Assembly (NCBI GenBank): GCA_031553765.1
Contig: JAVBKY010000003.1
Span: forward strand, 682,001 to 746,000
Length of the DNA stretch: 64,000 bases
Source of the DNA: JAITMY01 sp031553765
GTDB taxonomy: Bacteria > Bacteroidota > Bacteroidia > Bacteroidales > UBA932
Direction of reading: 5' to 3'
Positions within the stretch are counted from its first letter, which is position 1; the number at the start of each line of letters is the position of its first letter. Below, one piece after another: positions 45,338 to 54,315 of the stretch. A program made the translations under genes and the position numbers. The notes beneath the pieces were generated by a model. It did not search any database, was not told where the DNA came from, and saw only the letters and a program-made list of their open reading frames with translations.

Positions 45338-45942
45338 TGGCAAAAAAAACAACCCCACAGGCACAGCAGGTGGATGCGCAGGGATATACTCCTACGCTGA
45401 AGAAAAAATACAAGGAGGAAATTGTGCCCGCCCTTGTAAAAGAATTTGGCTACAAAAGCGTAATGCAAGCACCACGTCTCGAAAAGATCGTGATTAACCA
45501 AGGTGTTGGTATCGCTACAGCCGATAAGAAATTGATTGACATTGCGCAAAACGAGTTGACCGCAATTGCCGGACAAAAGGCAATGGTTACCCGTGCAACC
45601 AAGGACATTTCAAACTTTAAGTTGCGTAAGGCCATGCCTATCGGCGTGAAAGTAACCCTTCGCGACAAGCGCATGTATGAGTTCCTTGAAAGGCTCATCC
45701 ACATTTCACTTCCTCGTACCCGCGACTTTGACGGTATTAAGGATAAGTTCGATGGTCGTGGTAACTACAACCTCGGTATTAAGGAGCAAATTATTTTCCC
45801 TGAAATCGACATTGAGAAGGTTACCAAAATCATGGGTCTTGAAATGACCTTTGTAACCTCAACCGAAAAAGATGAAGAAGCTTATGCGCTGCTTCGCCAC
45901 TTTGGTCTTCCTTTTAAGAACGCAAAAAAACAACAAGCATAA
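45337..45942 (+). CDS. rplE: 50S ribosomal protein L5
   Basis: 201 aa; 5S rRNA binder. PRLEKIVINQGVGIATADKK and LPRTRDFDGIKDKFDGRGN. Slightly longer N-terminus than E. coli. One-base overlaps with both neighbours indicate translational coupling. Confidence 0.97.
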   Translation: MAKKTTPQAQQVDAQGYTPTLKKKYKEEIVPALVKEFGYKSVMQAPRLEKIVINQGVGIATADKKLIDIAQNELTAIAGQKAMVTRATKDISNFKLRKAMPIGVKVTLRDKRMYEFLERLIHISLPRTRDFDGIKDKFDGRGNYNLGIKEQIIFPEIDIEKVTKIMGLEMTFVTSTEKDEEAYALLRHFGLPFKNAKKQQA

Positions 45943-46211
45943 TGGCAAAAGAATGCATGAAGGCACGTGAAGTAAAGCGTGCGAAAATGGTGGCAAAGTA
46001 TGCCGAGAAGCGCAAAGCGCTGAAGGAAGCCGGTGATTACGCTGCATTGGCCAAGTTGCCCAAGAACTCAAGTGCCGTACGTCTGCATAACCGCTGCATG
46101 CTTACCGGTCGTCCTAAGGGCTACATTCGCCAGTTCGGCATCAGCCGTATCACCTTCAGGGAAATGGCCAGCCACGGCCTTATCCCCGGTGTAAAGAAGG
46201 CCAGCTGGTAG
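45942..46211 (+). CDS. rpsN: 30S ribosomal protein S14 (zinc-independent form)
   Basis: 89 aa; long C-minus type: the two CxxC pairs of the zinc form are missing and only isolated Cys remain (MAKECMK; RLHNRCMLTGRPKGY). Start overlaps rplE stop by one base. Confidence 0.97.
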   Translation: MAKECMKAREVKRAKMVAKYAEKRKALKEAGDYAALAKLPKNSSAVRLHNRCMLTGRPKGYIRQFGISRITFREMASHGLIPGVKKASW

Positions 46212-46219
46212 AAAGCAAA

Positions 46220-46252
46220 GTTGTTATTGCGGGTCAAGCCCGCAGTAACAAC
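46220..46252. repeat. hairpin between rpsN and rpsH
   Basis: 14-bp stem (GTTGTTATTGCGGG / CCCGCAGTAACAAC, one G-T pair) with loop TCAAG: a tgcgggtcaagcccgc-type dispersed repeat in a 124-bp gap. Confidence 0.75.
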
Positions 46253-46335
46253 AAAACATAAAATAGTAATTATTGGATATCGGGCGCGGGCTTGCCAAAG
46301 TTGCAGTGCTGAGTATATCGAAAAACATCAAAAAA

Positions 46336-46731
46336 ATGACTGATCCAATAGCAGATTTCTTAACAAGAATTCGCAACGCCGTAAAGGCAGGACACAAGGT
46401 GGTAGAAATTCCCGCTTCTAACACCAAGAAGGAAATTACCCGTATCCTTCACGAGAAGGGCTACATTTTGAGTTACAAGTTCGTTGAAGACGGACCTCAA
46501 GGCAGCATCAAAATCGCTCTAAAATATCACCCTGAAACCAAGCGCAACGCCATTAAGGATTTGAAGCGCATCAGCACCCCGGGTCTTCGTCGCTACGCCG
46601 GCGTAGGTACCATGCCCTCGGTATTGAACGGTTTGGGTATCGCTATTATTTCAACTTCACATGGTCTTATGACCGATAAGGAAGCCCGCACTCAGAATGT
46701 GGGTGGTGAAGTTCTTTGCTACGTTTACTAA
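46336..46731 (+). CDS. rpsH: 30S ribosomal protein S8
   Basis: 131 aa from the ATG at 46336 (MTDPIADFLTRIRNA, the universal S8 start). Upstream in-frame codons come from the repeat-bearing gap and are not part of the protein. C-terminus GGEVLCYVY. Confidence 0.97.
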   Translation: MTDPIADFLTRIRNAVKAGHKVVEIPASNTKKEITRILHEKGYILSYKFVEDGPQGSIKIALKYHPETKRNAIKDLKRISTPGLRRYAGVGTMPSVLNGLGIAIISTSHGLMTDKEARTQNVGGEVLCYVY

Positions 46732-46749
46732 TTTTTTTAAGTATAATAA

Positions 46750-47310
46750 ATGTCACGTATTGGTAAATTACCTGTAAACCTGCCACAAGGCGTTACCGTA
46801 ACGGTAGCTCCCGGTAATGTGGTTGTGGTTAAAGGACCTCAAGGCGAGCTTAAGCAAGCGGTTGATAAGGATATCACCGTTGCCGTTGAGGGTGGTCAAG
46901 TAAAAGTTGCGCGTCCCACCGACCAGCCGCGCCATCGCTCTATGCACGGTTTGTACCGCGCGCTTATCAACAACATGGTGGTAGGCGTTTCAGAAGGGTA
47001 CACCATTCAGCAGGAGCTTGTAGGTGTAGGTTTCAAGGTGGAAGTTAAGGGCCAGACCGTTGAGTTCAGCCTGGGCTATTCGCACGAAATCCACATGATG
47101 CTTCCTAAGGAAGTAAAGGCCGAGGCTCCGGCAGTGAAGAAGGGTGAAGCACCCCTCCTCATTCTGAAGTCAGCCGATAAGCAACTTGTAGGCCAAGTTG
47201 CAGCAAAGATACGCTCGCTGCGTAAGCCCGAGCCGTACAAAGGAAAAGGTATTAAGTTTGTTGGCGAACAACTTCGCCGCAAGGCCGGTAAGTCGGCTGC
47301 ATCTAAATAA
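46750..47310 (+). CDS. rplF: 50S ribosomal protein L6
   Basis: 186 aa; MSRIGKLPVNLPQGV and C-terminal PYKGKGIKFVGEQLRRKAGK. Sits by the sarcin-ricin loop. Confidence 0.97.
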   Translation: MSRIGKLPVNLPQGVTVTVAPGNVVVVKGPQGELKQAVDKDITVAVEGGQVKVARPTDQPRHRSMHGLYRALINNMVVGVSEGYTIQQELVGVGFKVEVKGQTVEFSLGYSHEIHMMLPKEVKAEAPAVKKGEAPLLILKSADKQLVGQVAAKIRSLRKPEPYKGKGIKFVGEQLRRKAGKSAASK

Positions 47311-47325
47311 GCAGGAGGATAAACA

Positions 47326-47700
47326 ATGGCACTATCAAAATCAGAAAGAAGGCAGCGCATTAAGTACCGCATCCGCAAGGTGGTTAACGGTACCGCAGAA
47401 CGTCCGCGCATGGCCGTATACCGCAGCAATGACCAAATTTATGTTCAGCTTATTGACGATTCAGCTTGCGAAGGCCAAGGCGTTACCTTGCTCCAAGCTA
47501 ACTCAATAGAGAAGTCAATTGCCGAGCAGGTAAAGGGCAAAACCAAGCAAGAAGCAGCAATCGTGGTAGGTAAAATTGCCGCAGAGCGCGCACTTGCGAA
47601 GGGGATTAAGGAAGTGGTATTTGACCGCGGAGGTTTCCTATACCACGGAAGAGTTAAATGTGTAGCCGATGCCGCTCGCGAAGGTGGCTTAAAATTCTAA
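47326..47700 (+). CDS. rplR: 50S ribosomal protein L18
   Basis: 124 aa; 5S rRNA binder. RRQRIKYRIRKVVNGTAERP and the end DRGGFLYHGRVKCVADAARE. A clear AGGAGG (47313-47318) stands 7 nt before the start. Confidence 0.97.
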   Translation: MALSKSERRQRIKYRIRKVVNGTAERPRMAVYRSNDQIYVQLIDDSACEGQGVTLLQANSIEKSIAEQVKGKTKQEAAIVVGKIAAERALAKGIKEVVFDRGGFLYHGRVKCVADAAREGGLKF

Positions 47701-47707
47701 TAAGCGT

Positions 47708-48229
47708 ATGTCAGAAAATTCAAACGTAAAGAAAGTAAAAACTACCGATCTTGAGCTTAAGGACAGATTGGTAGCCATCCAGCGCGTTACCAAAGTAACG
47801 AAGGGCGGTCGCCACTTCAGCTTTGCTGCCATTGTGGTAGTGGGTAACGAGAATGGCGTTGTAGGTTACGGTCTCGGCAAGGCAAACGAAGTTTCGATTG
47901 CTATCAGCAAGGGTATTGAAGATGCTAAGAAGAACCTGGTAAAGGTGCCCGTGTTCAAGGGAACTATCCCTCACGAGCAAATTGCCAAGTTTGGCGGCGC
48001 CCGAGTATTCATGCGCCCTGCGGCTCCCGGTACGGGGGTAAAGGCAGGGGGTGCTATGCGTGCCGTATTCGAGAGCGTTGGTATTCACGACGTATTGGCT
48101 AAGTCAAAAGGTTCATCGAACCCCCACAACTTGGTAAAGGCTACAGTAAACGCGCTGCTCGAACTGCGCGATGCTTACTCGGTAGCTAACGTGCGTGGCG
48201 TATCGCTTAGCAAAGTGTTTAACGGTTAA
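47708..48229 (+). CDS. rpsE: 30S ribosomal protein S5
   Basis: 173 aa; fidelity and mRNA unwinding. dsRBD-like RLVAIQRVTKVTKGGRHFSF and KSKGSSNPHNLVKATVNALL. 7 bp after rplR. Confidence 0.97.
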   Translation: MSENSNVKKVKTTDLELKDRLVAIQRVTKVTKGGRHFSFAAIVVVGNENGVVGYGLGKANEVSIAISKGIEDAKKNLVKVPVFKGTIPHEQIAKFGGARVFMRPAAPGTGVKAGGAMRAVFESVGIHDVLAKSKGSSNPHNLVKATVNALLELRDAYSVANVRGVSLSKVFNG

Positions 48230-48249
48230 TCTAACGGAGGTAAAAGAAA

Positions 48250-48432
48250 ATGGCAAAAGTAAAAATTACGCAGGTGCGCAGCCAAATCGGCGCCACCGAT
48301 AAGCAAAAAGCCACGCTCCGCAGCCTGACGTTGGGTAAGATCAACAGCAGCACTGAGCGCGACGATAGCGACACCGTGGTAAAGGGCATGATTGCCGCTG
48401 TAAGCCACTTGGTAAAGGTAGAAAAGGTTTAA
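48250..48432 (+). CDS. rpmD: 50S ribosomal protein L30
   Basis: 60 aa; KVKITQVRSQIGATDKQKAT then LRSLTLGKIN. GGAGG at 48236-48240 is 9 nt before the ATG, another Shine-Dalgarno exception. Confidence 0.95.
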   Translation: MAKVKITQVRSQIGATDKQKATLRSLTLGKINSSTERDDSDTVVKGMIAAVSHLVKVEKV

Positions 48433-48446
48433 TATTGGACTACTCG

Positions 48447-48512
48447 AAGTGCGATATGCGACATGCGAAAAAAGCTGTCGCAAATCGCAAATCGAAAAAT
48501 CGCAAATCGAAA
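48447..48512. repeat. tcgcatatcgc-type repeat between rpmD and rplO
   Basis: Runs of GCGATATGCGACATGCGA and multiple TCGCAAATCG copies in inverted and direct order. The same family as 39591 and 48980. Confidence 0.7.
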
Positions 48513-48516
48513 TAAA

Positions 48517-48966
48517 ATGGAACTTAATAATTTAACCCCGGCAGCGGGTTCAACACATAGAGAAAAACGCATTGGTCGCGGCGAAGGCTCCGGTCGTGGA
48601 GGTACCTCTACACGCGGTCACAAGGGTGCGCAATCTCGTTCTGGTTACTCGCGCAAGAAAGGTTTCGAAGGCGGTCAAATGCCTTTGCAACGTCGTTTGC
48701 CTAAGTTTGGCTTTAAGAATATCAACCGCGTTGAATACAAGGCCATTAACCTGTACACTGTACAGGCTTTGGCTGAAAAGACTAACCTGAGCGTTATCAC
48801 AGAAGAGACTTTCGTAGAGTACGGTTTGGCTTCGAAGAACGACAAGATTAAAGTCTTGGGTCAAGGCCAGCTGAGCGTGAAGCTTGAGGTTTCAGCACAC
48901 GCTTTCTCAAAGTCAGCAGTTGCTGCTATTGAGGCTCAACAAGGCAAGGCCAACGTGGTAAAATAA
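48517..48966 (+). CDS. rplO: 50S ribosomal protein L15
   Basis: 149 aa from ATG 48517 (MELNNLTPAAGSTHREKRIG). In-frame codons back to 48463 come from the repeat and are excluded. GRGEGSGRGGTSTRGHKGAQ is the family signature. Confidence 0.97.
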   Translation: MELNNLTPAAGSTHREKRIGRGEGSGRGGTSTRGHKGAQSRSGYSRKKGFEGGQMPLQRRLPKFGFKNINRVEYKAINLYTVQALAEKTNLSVITEETFVEYGLASKNDKIKVLGQGQLSVKLEVSAHAFSKSAVAAIEAQQGKANVVK

Positions 48967-48979
48967 TTCGACTAAATTG

Positions 48980-49052
48980 ATACGCGATATGTGATGTGCG
49001 ACAGAAATGTCGCAAGTCGAAAAATCGCAGGTCGCAAATCGATAAAATCGCA
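48980..49052. repeat. tcgcatatcgc-type repeat between rplO and secY
   Basis: GATACGCGATATGTGATGTG, then complementary atgtcgcaagtcg and further tcgcaaatcg units. Occupies nearly the whole 94-bp gap. Confidence 0.7.
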
Positions 49053-49060
49053 ACTAACGC

Positions 49061-50380
49061 ATGAAGAAGTTTATAGAAACAATAAAGAACATTTTTAAGA
49101 TAGAAGATCTTAGAAAGCGTATTCTTTTTACCCTAGCAATTTTGCTTGTTTATAGGCTCGGTTGCTACGTGGTAATACCCGGAGTAGACCCCTCACAGCT
49201 GACCAACCTGCAAAGTCAGGCTAGCGAAGGCTTGATGGGCTTGCTCAACATGTTTTCGGGTGGTGCGTTTGGTAATGCTGCAATTTTTGGTCTTGGCGTT
49301 ATGCCCTACATCTCGGCATCCATTGTGGTGCAGCTGTTGGGTATGATGGTTCCCTACTTCCAACGCCTACAGCGTGAGGGAGAAAGCGGACACCGCAAGA
49401 TTAACCAAATTACAAGGTACCTAACCATTATAATCCTGTGCTTCCAAGCGCCGGCTTACTTGGCTAACCTTCACATGCAGCTTCCTGCTACAGCTTTCAT
49501 GATTAAGGGCGTTTACTTTACTGTATTCTCTACCATTGTGCTTATGGCCGGTACCATGTTTATCATGTGGCTGGGCGAGCGCATTACCGATAGGGGATTG
49601 GGTAACGGTATTTCGCTTATCATCATGGTGGGTATCGTAGCACGTTTACCCTTTGCCATCATTTCCGAGTTCGGCTCACGCTTTTCACAGCAAGCAGGTG
49701 GACTAATTATGTTTGTAGTGGAAATTGTGATACTGTTTATGGTGTTTGTTGGTACTATTCTGTTGGTACAAGGTGTGCGCAAAATTCCCGTACAGTATGC
49801 AAAGCGTATTGTAGGTAACAAGCAGTACGGTGGTGTTCGCCAATACATTCCGTTGAAGATTAACGCAGCAGGTGTTATGCCTATCATTTTCGCGCAAGCG
49901 CTGATGTTTCTGCCTATGATTTTCTCGAAGTTTGAGGCTACAAGCGCTATTGCTATTGCGTTCTCTAACTACACAGGTTTTTGGTATAACCTACTGTTTT
50001 TCCTTATGGTGGTGGCATTTACTTATGCTTACACCGCTGTGACGGTTAACCCTACCAATATGGCTGAGGAAATGAAGAAGAATGGCGGATTTATTCCTGG
50101 TGTAAAACCCGGTAAGCAAACGGCAGGTTACATTGATAGCGTTATGTCGCGTATTACCTTGCCAGGCTCTATCTTCCTGGGATTTGTGGCTATTCTGCCC
50201 GCGTTTGCCATGATATTGGGTATAAGCAACCAGTTCGCGCAGTTCTTTGGCGGTACCTCACTGCTTATCTTGGTGGGTGTGGTACTTGATACGCTACAGC
50301 AAATTGAGAGTCACCTCCTTTCTCGTCACTACGATGGTTTGATGAAGACCGGAAGGTTGAAGGGTAGGAGTGGCAACTAA
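49061..50380 (+). CDS. secY: protein translocase subunit SecY
   Basis: 439-aa channel subunit with ten membrane helices. N-terminus MKKFIETIKNIFKIEDLRKR, plug helix SEGLMGLLNMFSGGAFGNAA, NGISLIIMVGIVARLP, and the cytosolic loop before the C-terminus SHLLSRHYDGLMKTGRLKGR. 84 bp to map. Confidence 0.98.
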   Translation: MKKFIETIKNIFKIEDLRKRILFTLAILLVYRLGCYVVIPGVDPSQLTNLQSQASEGLMGLLNMFSGGAFGNAAIFGLGVMPYISASIVVQLLGMMVPYFQRLQREGESGHRKINQITRYLTIIILCFQAPAYLANLHMQLPATAFMIKGVYFTVFSTIVLMAGTMFIMWLGERITDRGLGNGISLIIMVGIVARLPFAIISEFGSRFSQQAGGLIMFVVEIVILFMVFVGTILLVQGVRKIPVQYAKRIVGNKQYGGVRQYIPLKINAAGVMPIIFAQALMFLPMIFSKFEATSAIAIAFSNYTGFWYNLLFFLMVVAFTYAYTAVTVNPTNMAEEMKKNGGFIPGVKPGKQTAGYIDSVMSRITLPGSIFLGFVAILPAFAMILGISNQFAQFFGGTSLLILVGVVLDTLQQIESHLLSRHYDGLMKTGRLKGRSGN

Positions 50381-50386
50381 AAATAA

Positions 50387-50457
50387 TGGACAATGGATAA
50401 TTGATAATGAATAATTATTGATTGTCAGTTATCCATTGTTCATTGTCAATTGTTCTT
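50387..50457. repeat. AT-rich inverted repeat between secY and map
   Basis: Interleaved GGACAATGGATAATTGATAA and its inverted counterpart CAGTTATCCATTGTTCATTG, a common intergenic palindrome type; similar text occurs at 19905-19945. Confidence 0.7.
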
Positions 50458-50464
50458 TTAAAAA

Positions 50465-51253
50465 ATGGGACTGGTAAAAACCACCGAGGAAATTGAGTTG
50501 CTTCGCGAAAACAACCAGCTGGTGTCGCGTACGCTGGCAGAATTGGCTAAGCACATTGCCCCGGGGATTACAGGTTTACAGCTTGACAAGATAGCGGAGG
50601 AATTTATCCGTGATCATGGAGCAGTACCTGCATTCTTGGGCTATGGAGGTTTTCCGAATTCGCTGTGTATTTCCGTCAACGAAGTAGTGGTACACGGTAT
50701 TCCCAACAACAACGCGCTACGCGATGGCGATATTGTTGCGGTGGATTGCGGAACCTACATGAAGGGCTACGTGGGTGATTCGGCCTACACCTTTGCCGTA
50801 GGCGAAGTGAGCGACGAGGCAAAAAATTTGCTTCGTGCTACCAAGGAAAGTCTGAACCGAGGTGTAGCGAAGGCGGTAGATGGAAATCGCGTAGGCGATG
50901 TTTCGTATGCCATACAGAGCTACGTTGAGGGATTGGGTTACTCGGTAGTACGTGACTTGGAGGGGCACGGCGTAGGAACCAAGATGCACGAAAAACCCGG
51001 CATACCGAACTACGGTCGCCCCGGAAACGGAAAGAAGTTAATCAAAGGCATGACGTTTTGCGTTGAACCGATGATAAACTGCGGAGTTTACGAGGTTGTG
51101 TGGGAACGAGATGGGTGGACGGTAAGAACCAAGGACCGTAAGTTATCAGCACACTTTGAGTACGCGGTGGCTGTGGGCAAGGACGAGCCCGATATCCTTA
51201 CCACGTTTGACTACGTGGAGGAAGTTTTGAAACAGAAGCACAGCTTCTTTTAA
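50465..51253 (+). CDS. map: methionine aminopeptidase, type I
   Basis: 262 aa; removes initiator Met. Metal ligands visible: Asp in GDIVAVDCGTYMKGYVGDSA, His in GHGVG, Glu in CVEPMI and in FEYAVAV; substrate His in VVVHGIPN. Between secY and infA, the usual place; adk is missing from this neighbourhood. Confidence 0.98.
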   Translation: MGLVKTTEEIELLRENNQLVSRTLAELAKHIAPGITGLQLDKIAEEFIRDHGAVPAFLGYGGFPNSLCISVNEVVVHGIPNNNALRDGDIVAVDCGTYMKGYVGDSAYTFAVGEVSDEAKNLLRATKESLNRGVAKAVDGNRVGDVSYAIQSYVEGLGYSVVRDLEGHGVGTKMHEKPGIPNYGRPGNGKKLIKGMTFCVEPMINCGVYEVVWERDGWTVRTKDRKLSAHFEYAVAVGKDEPDILTTFDYVEEVLKQKHSFF

Positions 51254-51277
51254 TAAAAAAACAAATGCCCTGTGGGC

Positions 51278-51301
51278 TGTCACACTGAGTTTGTCGAAGT
51301 G
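51278..51301. repeat. TGTCACACTGAGTTTGTCGA repeat between map and infA
   Basis: Short copy of the dispersed repeat also at 23003-23053. Confidence 0.75.
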
Positions 51302-51333
51302 GTGCGGCGAGGGAAAAAGATTTAGAATAGATA

Positions 51334-51552
51334 ATGGCAAAACAAACAGCCATAGAACGTGATGGTGTAATTGTAGAGGCGCTCTCGAACGCTATGTTTC
51401 GCGTGGAGTTGGATAACGGGCACGTGGTAACAGCGCACATTTCGGGAAAGATGCGTATGCACTATATCAAAATTTTACCCGGTGATAAGGTGCGCGTGGA
51501 AATGACACCGTACGATTTAACCAAGGGTAGAATCTCGTTCAGGTATAAGTAG
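51334..51552 (+). CDS. infA: translation initiation factor IF-1
   Basis: 72-aa OB-fold protein; MAKQTAIERDGVIVEALSNA, RMHYIKILPGDKVRVEMTPY, GRISFRYK. 130 bp to rpmJ, a gap with no clear structure. Confidence 0.98.
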   Translation: MAKQTAIERDGVIVEALSNAMFRVELDNGHVVTAHISGKMRMHYIKILPGDKVRVEMTPYDLTKGRISFRYK

Positions 51553-51682
51553 GTAAGAATTGCAAGGGTAAGGTTAGAGTAGAACTATTTCATTAGCCGA
51601 AATACGATGCTCGGATGTTGCAACCGCTCCCACACCAATTTTCGACATACAAAGTAGATAAAAACAGGTAATAAAATTCGTC

Positions 51683-51799
51683 ATGAAAGTAAAAGCATCC
51701 ATCAAGAAACGTAGCGATGATTGCAAGATTGTAAAGCGCAAAGGTCGCCTGTACGTTATTTGCAAGAAGACCCCCAAGTACAAAATGCGTCAGGGTTAA
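51683..51799 (+). CDS. rpmJ: 50S ribosomal protein L36 (degenerate zinc site)
   Basis: 38 aa: MKVKASIKKRSDDCKIVKRK then GRLYVICKKTPKYKMRQG. Compared with E. coli L36, the first Cys is Ser11 and the His is Tyr33; Cys14 and Cys27 remain, so zinc is probably not bound. This is usual in Bacteroidetes. Confidence 0.96.
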   Translation: MKVKASIKKRSDDCKIVKRKGRLYVICKKTPKYKMRQG

Positions 51800-51830
51800 T
51801 TTTTAACACGTTAACTATTAAAGCACAAAT

Positions 51831-52211
51831 ATGGCACGTATTTCAGGTATTGACTTACCGAAGAACAAGAGAGGAGAAATAGGACTCACCTATATTTACG
51901 GCATTGGCCGCAGCACCGCTCAATCCATTTTAACTACCGCTGGTGTCAGCTTCGACACTAAGGTTAAGGACTGGACTGACGCAGAAGAGGCAGCTATCCG
52001 TGCCGCTATTGCACAAGGTGGTTACAAGCTCGAGGGTGAGCTTCGCACCGTGGTGCAAATGAGTATCAAGCGCCTTATGGATATTGGTTGCTACCGTGGT
52101 ATTCGCCACCGCTTGGGCTTGCCCGTTCGCGGTCAAGGTACCAAGAACAACGCTCGTACGCGTAAGGGTAAGAAGAAGACAGTAGCAAACAAGAAGAAGG
52201 CAACTAAGTAG
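51831..52211 (+). CDS. rpsM: 30S ribosomal protein S13
   Basis: 126 aa; MARISGIDLPKNKRGEIGLT and the tail RGIRHRLGLPVRGQGTKNNA. Lys-rich end. First of the alpha-operon part. Confidence 0.98.
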   Translation: MARISGIDLPKNKRGEIGLTYIYGIGRSTAQSILTTAGVSFDTKVKDWTDAEEAAIRAAIAQGGYKLEGELRTVVQMSIKRLMDIGCYRGIRHRLGLPVRGQGTKNNARTRKGKKKTVANKKKATK

Positions 52212-52232
52212 TAATTCATAGCATTTTAAATA

Positions 52233-52622
52233 ATGGCAAAGAAACCAGGAACGACAAAAAAGAAAGTTGTTAAGATTGAGGCTGTGGGCGAAGCGCACGT
52301 TACCTCTACCTTCAACAATATCATCATCACGTTGACCAACAACGATGGACAAACCATCAGCTGGTCGTCGGCAGGCAAGATGGGCTTTCGTGGTTCGAAA
52401 AAGAACACGCCCTACGCTGCGCAAATGGCGGCAAACGACTGCGCCAAGGTAGCCTTCGATTTAGGCTTGCGCAAGGTGAAAGCCTACGTGAAAGGTCCGG
52501 GAGCAGGTCGCGAATCGGCCATGCGTACCATCCACACCAACGGTATTGAGGTAACCGAAATTGTGGACGTAACTCCAATACCTCACAACGGATGCCGTCC
52601 AAAGGGCCGTCGTAGAGTGTAG
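52233..52622 (+). CDS. rpsK: 30S ribosomal protein S11
   Basis: 129 aa; HVTSTFNNIIITLTNNDGQT, VKGPGAGRESAMRTI and end DVTPIPHNGCRPKGRRRV are conserved. Confidence 0.98.
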   Translation: MAKKPGTTKKKVVKIEAVGEAHVTSTFNNIIITLTNNDGQTISWSSAGKMGFRGSKKNTPYAAQMAANDCAKVAFDLGLRKVKAYVKGPGAGRESAMRTIHTNGIEVTEIVDVTPIPHNGCRPKGRRRV

Positions 52623-52656
52623 TTGTATTGTTGGACAATTAGTAAATTACAGTAAA

Positions 52657-53265
52657 ATGGCAAGATATACAGGACCAAAAACTAAAATCGCGCGTAAATT
52701 CGGCTCGCCTATATACGGTGCGGATAAGGCTTACGAAAAGAAGAACTATCCTCCCGGACAACACGGCTTGGCTAAGAAGCGCAAAAAGGTATCGGAGTAT
52801 GGCACTCAGCTTACTGAAAAGCAAAAGTTGAAATACACTTATGGCTTGCTTGAGCGTCAATTCCGCAATTTGTTCGAAAAGGCTTCAACCATGAAGGGTC
52901 GTAAGGGTGATAACCTCCTTAAGCTCCTCGAAAGCCGCTTAGATAACGTAGTATTTCGCTTGGGCATTGCTCCTACCCGCGCAGCTGCACGTCAGCTCGT
53001 AGGTCACCGTCACATTGTAGTTAATGGTGATGTGTGCAACATTCCTTCAATGATTTTGAAGGAGGGCGATGTAGTAGGCGTTCGCGAAAAGGCAAAGAGC
53101 CTTGAAGTAATTCAGGAGAACTGCGGTACTTCACGTACCAGCCGCTTCTCGTGGATGGAGTGGGACAGCAACACCATGAGTGGTAAGTTCCTTAACCGTC
53201 CTGAGCGAGCCGACATTCCTGAGGCTGTAAACGAGCAGCTCATCGTCGAGTTGTACTCTAAGTAG
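52657..53265 (+). CDS. rpsD: 30S ribosomal protein S4
   Basis: 202 aa; primary 16S binder. S4-type RNA-binding domain RLDNVVFRLGIAPTRAAARQ. The N-terminus has no CxxC zinc pair. Confidence 0.98.
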   Translation: MARYTGPKTKIARKFGSPIYGADKAYEKKNYPPGQHGLAKKRKKVSEYGTQLTEKQKLKYTYGLLERQFRNLFEKASTMKGRKGDNLLKLLESRLDNVVFRLGIAPTRAAARQLVGHRHIVVNGDVCNIPSMILKEGDVVGVREKAKSLEVIQENCGTSRTSRFSWMEWDSNTMSGKFLNRPERADIPEAVNEQLIVELYSK

Positions 53266-53316
53266 TAGAATTCTTTCATTAGCGAGCCTTGACAAACTCT
53301 AAACGAAAATAAAGAT

Positions 53317-54309
53317 ATGGCAATATTAGCATTTCAAAAGCCCGATAAGGTTATCATGCTCGAGTCGAACAATACCTTTGGTAAGTTCGAATTTCGTCCG
53401 CTTGAGCCTGGCTACGGTATGACCGTGGGCAATGCGCTTCGTCGCGTGCTGCTGTCGTCACTTGAGGGCTACGCAATAACCTCGGTAAAGATTAGCGGTG
53501 TTGACCACGAGTTCGCCTCTATCCCCGGTGTGCTGGAGGATATGGTGGAAATCATCCTTAACCTGAAGCAGGTAAGGTTGAAGAAGGTGGCCGAAGGCAT
53601 TGATACCGAAAAGGTGAAGATAAACATTTCAGGTCAAACGCAATTTAAAGCCGAGATGCTGTCGAACAGCATGGTGGCCTTTAAGGTGCTGAACCCTGAT
53701 TTGGTTATTTGCAACATGGAGCCCAGCGTAAAGCTGCAAATCGAGTTAACCATCAACAAGGGTCGCGGCTACGTTTCTGCCGACGAAAACAAGGTGGAAG
53801 GTTCGGAGATTGGCACCATTGCAATTGACTCTATCTACACACCGATTAAGAACGTGAAGTACGCGGTGGAAAACTACCGTGTGGAGCAAAAAACCGACTA
53901 CGAAAAGTTGACCATCGAGGTTACTACCGACGGTTCTATCCTGCCAAAGGATGCGCTGAAGGAAGCTGCCAAGATTTTGATCCACCACTTCATGTTGTTC
54001 TCGGATGAGAAGATCACTATCGACACTGAAGAGAAGTTCACCAACGACGATTTTGATGAGGAAGTACTTCACATGCGTCAGCTGCTGAAGACCAAGTTGA
54101 CCGACCTGGATCTTTCGGTACGCGCGTTGAACTGCCTCAAGACTGCCGAGGTGGAAACGTTGGGCGAGCTGGTTAAATTCCAGCGCAACGATTTGCTGAA
54201 GTTTCGCAACTTTGGTAAGAAGTCGCTCACCGAGTTGGATGAAAAGTTGGCGCAGCTTAACTTGAACTTCGGCATGGATATTTCAAAGTATAAACTTGAC
54301 AAGGAATAA
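53317..54309 (+). CDS. rpoA: RNA polymerase alpha subunit
   Basis: 330 aa. N-terminal dimer domain (FGKFEFRPLEPGYGMTVGNA, LRRVLLSSLEGYAI), linker with an acidic EEKFTNDDFDEEVLHMRQ, and C-terminal HhH domain (LKTAEVETLGELVKFQRNDL). Complete. Confidence 0.98.
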   Translation: MAILAFQKPDKVIMLESNNTFGKFEFRPLEPGYGMTVGNALRRVLLSSLEGYAITSVKISGVDHEFASIPGVLEDMVEIILNLKQVRLKKVAEGIDTEKVKINISGQTQFKAEMLSNSMVAFKVLNPDLVICNMEPSVKLQIELTINKGRGYVSADENKVEGSEIGTIAIDSIYTPIKNVKYAVENYRVEQKTDYEKLTIEVTTDGSILPKDALKEAAKILIHHFMLFSDEKITIDTEEKFTNDDFDEEVLHMRQLLKTKLTDLDLSVRALNCLKTAEVETLGELVKFQRNDLLKFRNFGKKSLTELDEKLAQLNLNFGMDISKYKLDKE

Positions 54310-54315
54310 ACGAGA

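Noticed and set aside
48463..48516. Extended N-terminus of L15
   Set aside because: Translation of the intergenic repeat; the family starts at MELNNLTPA.
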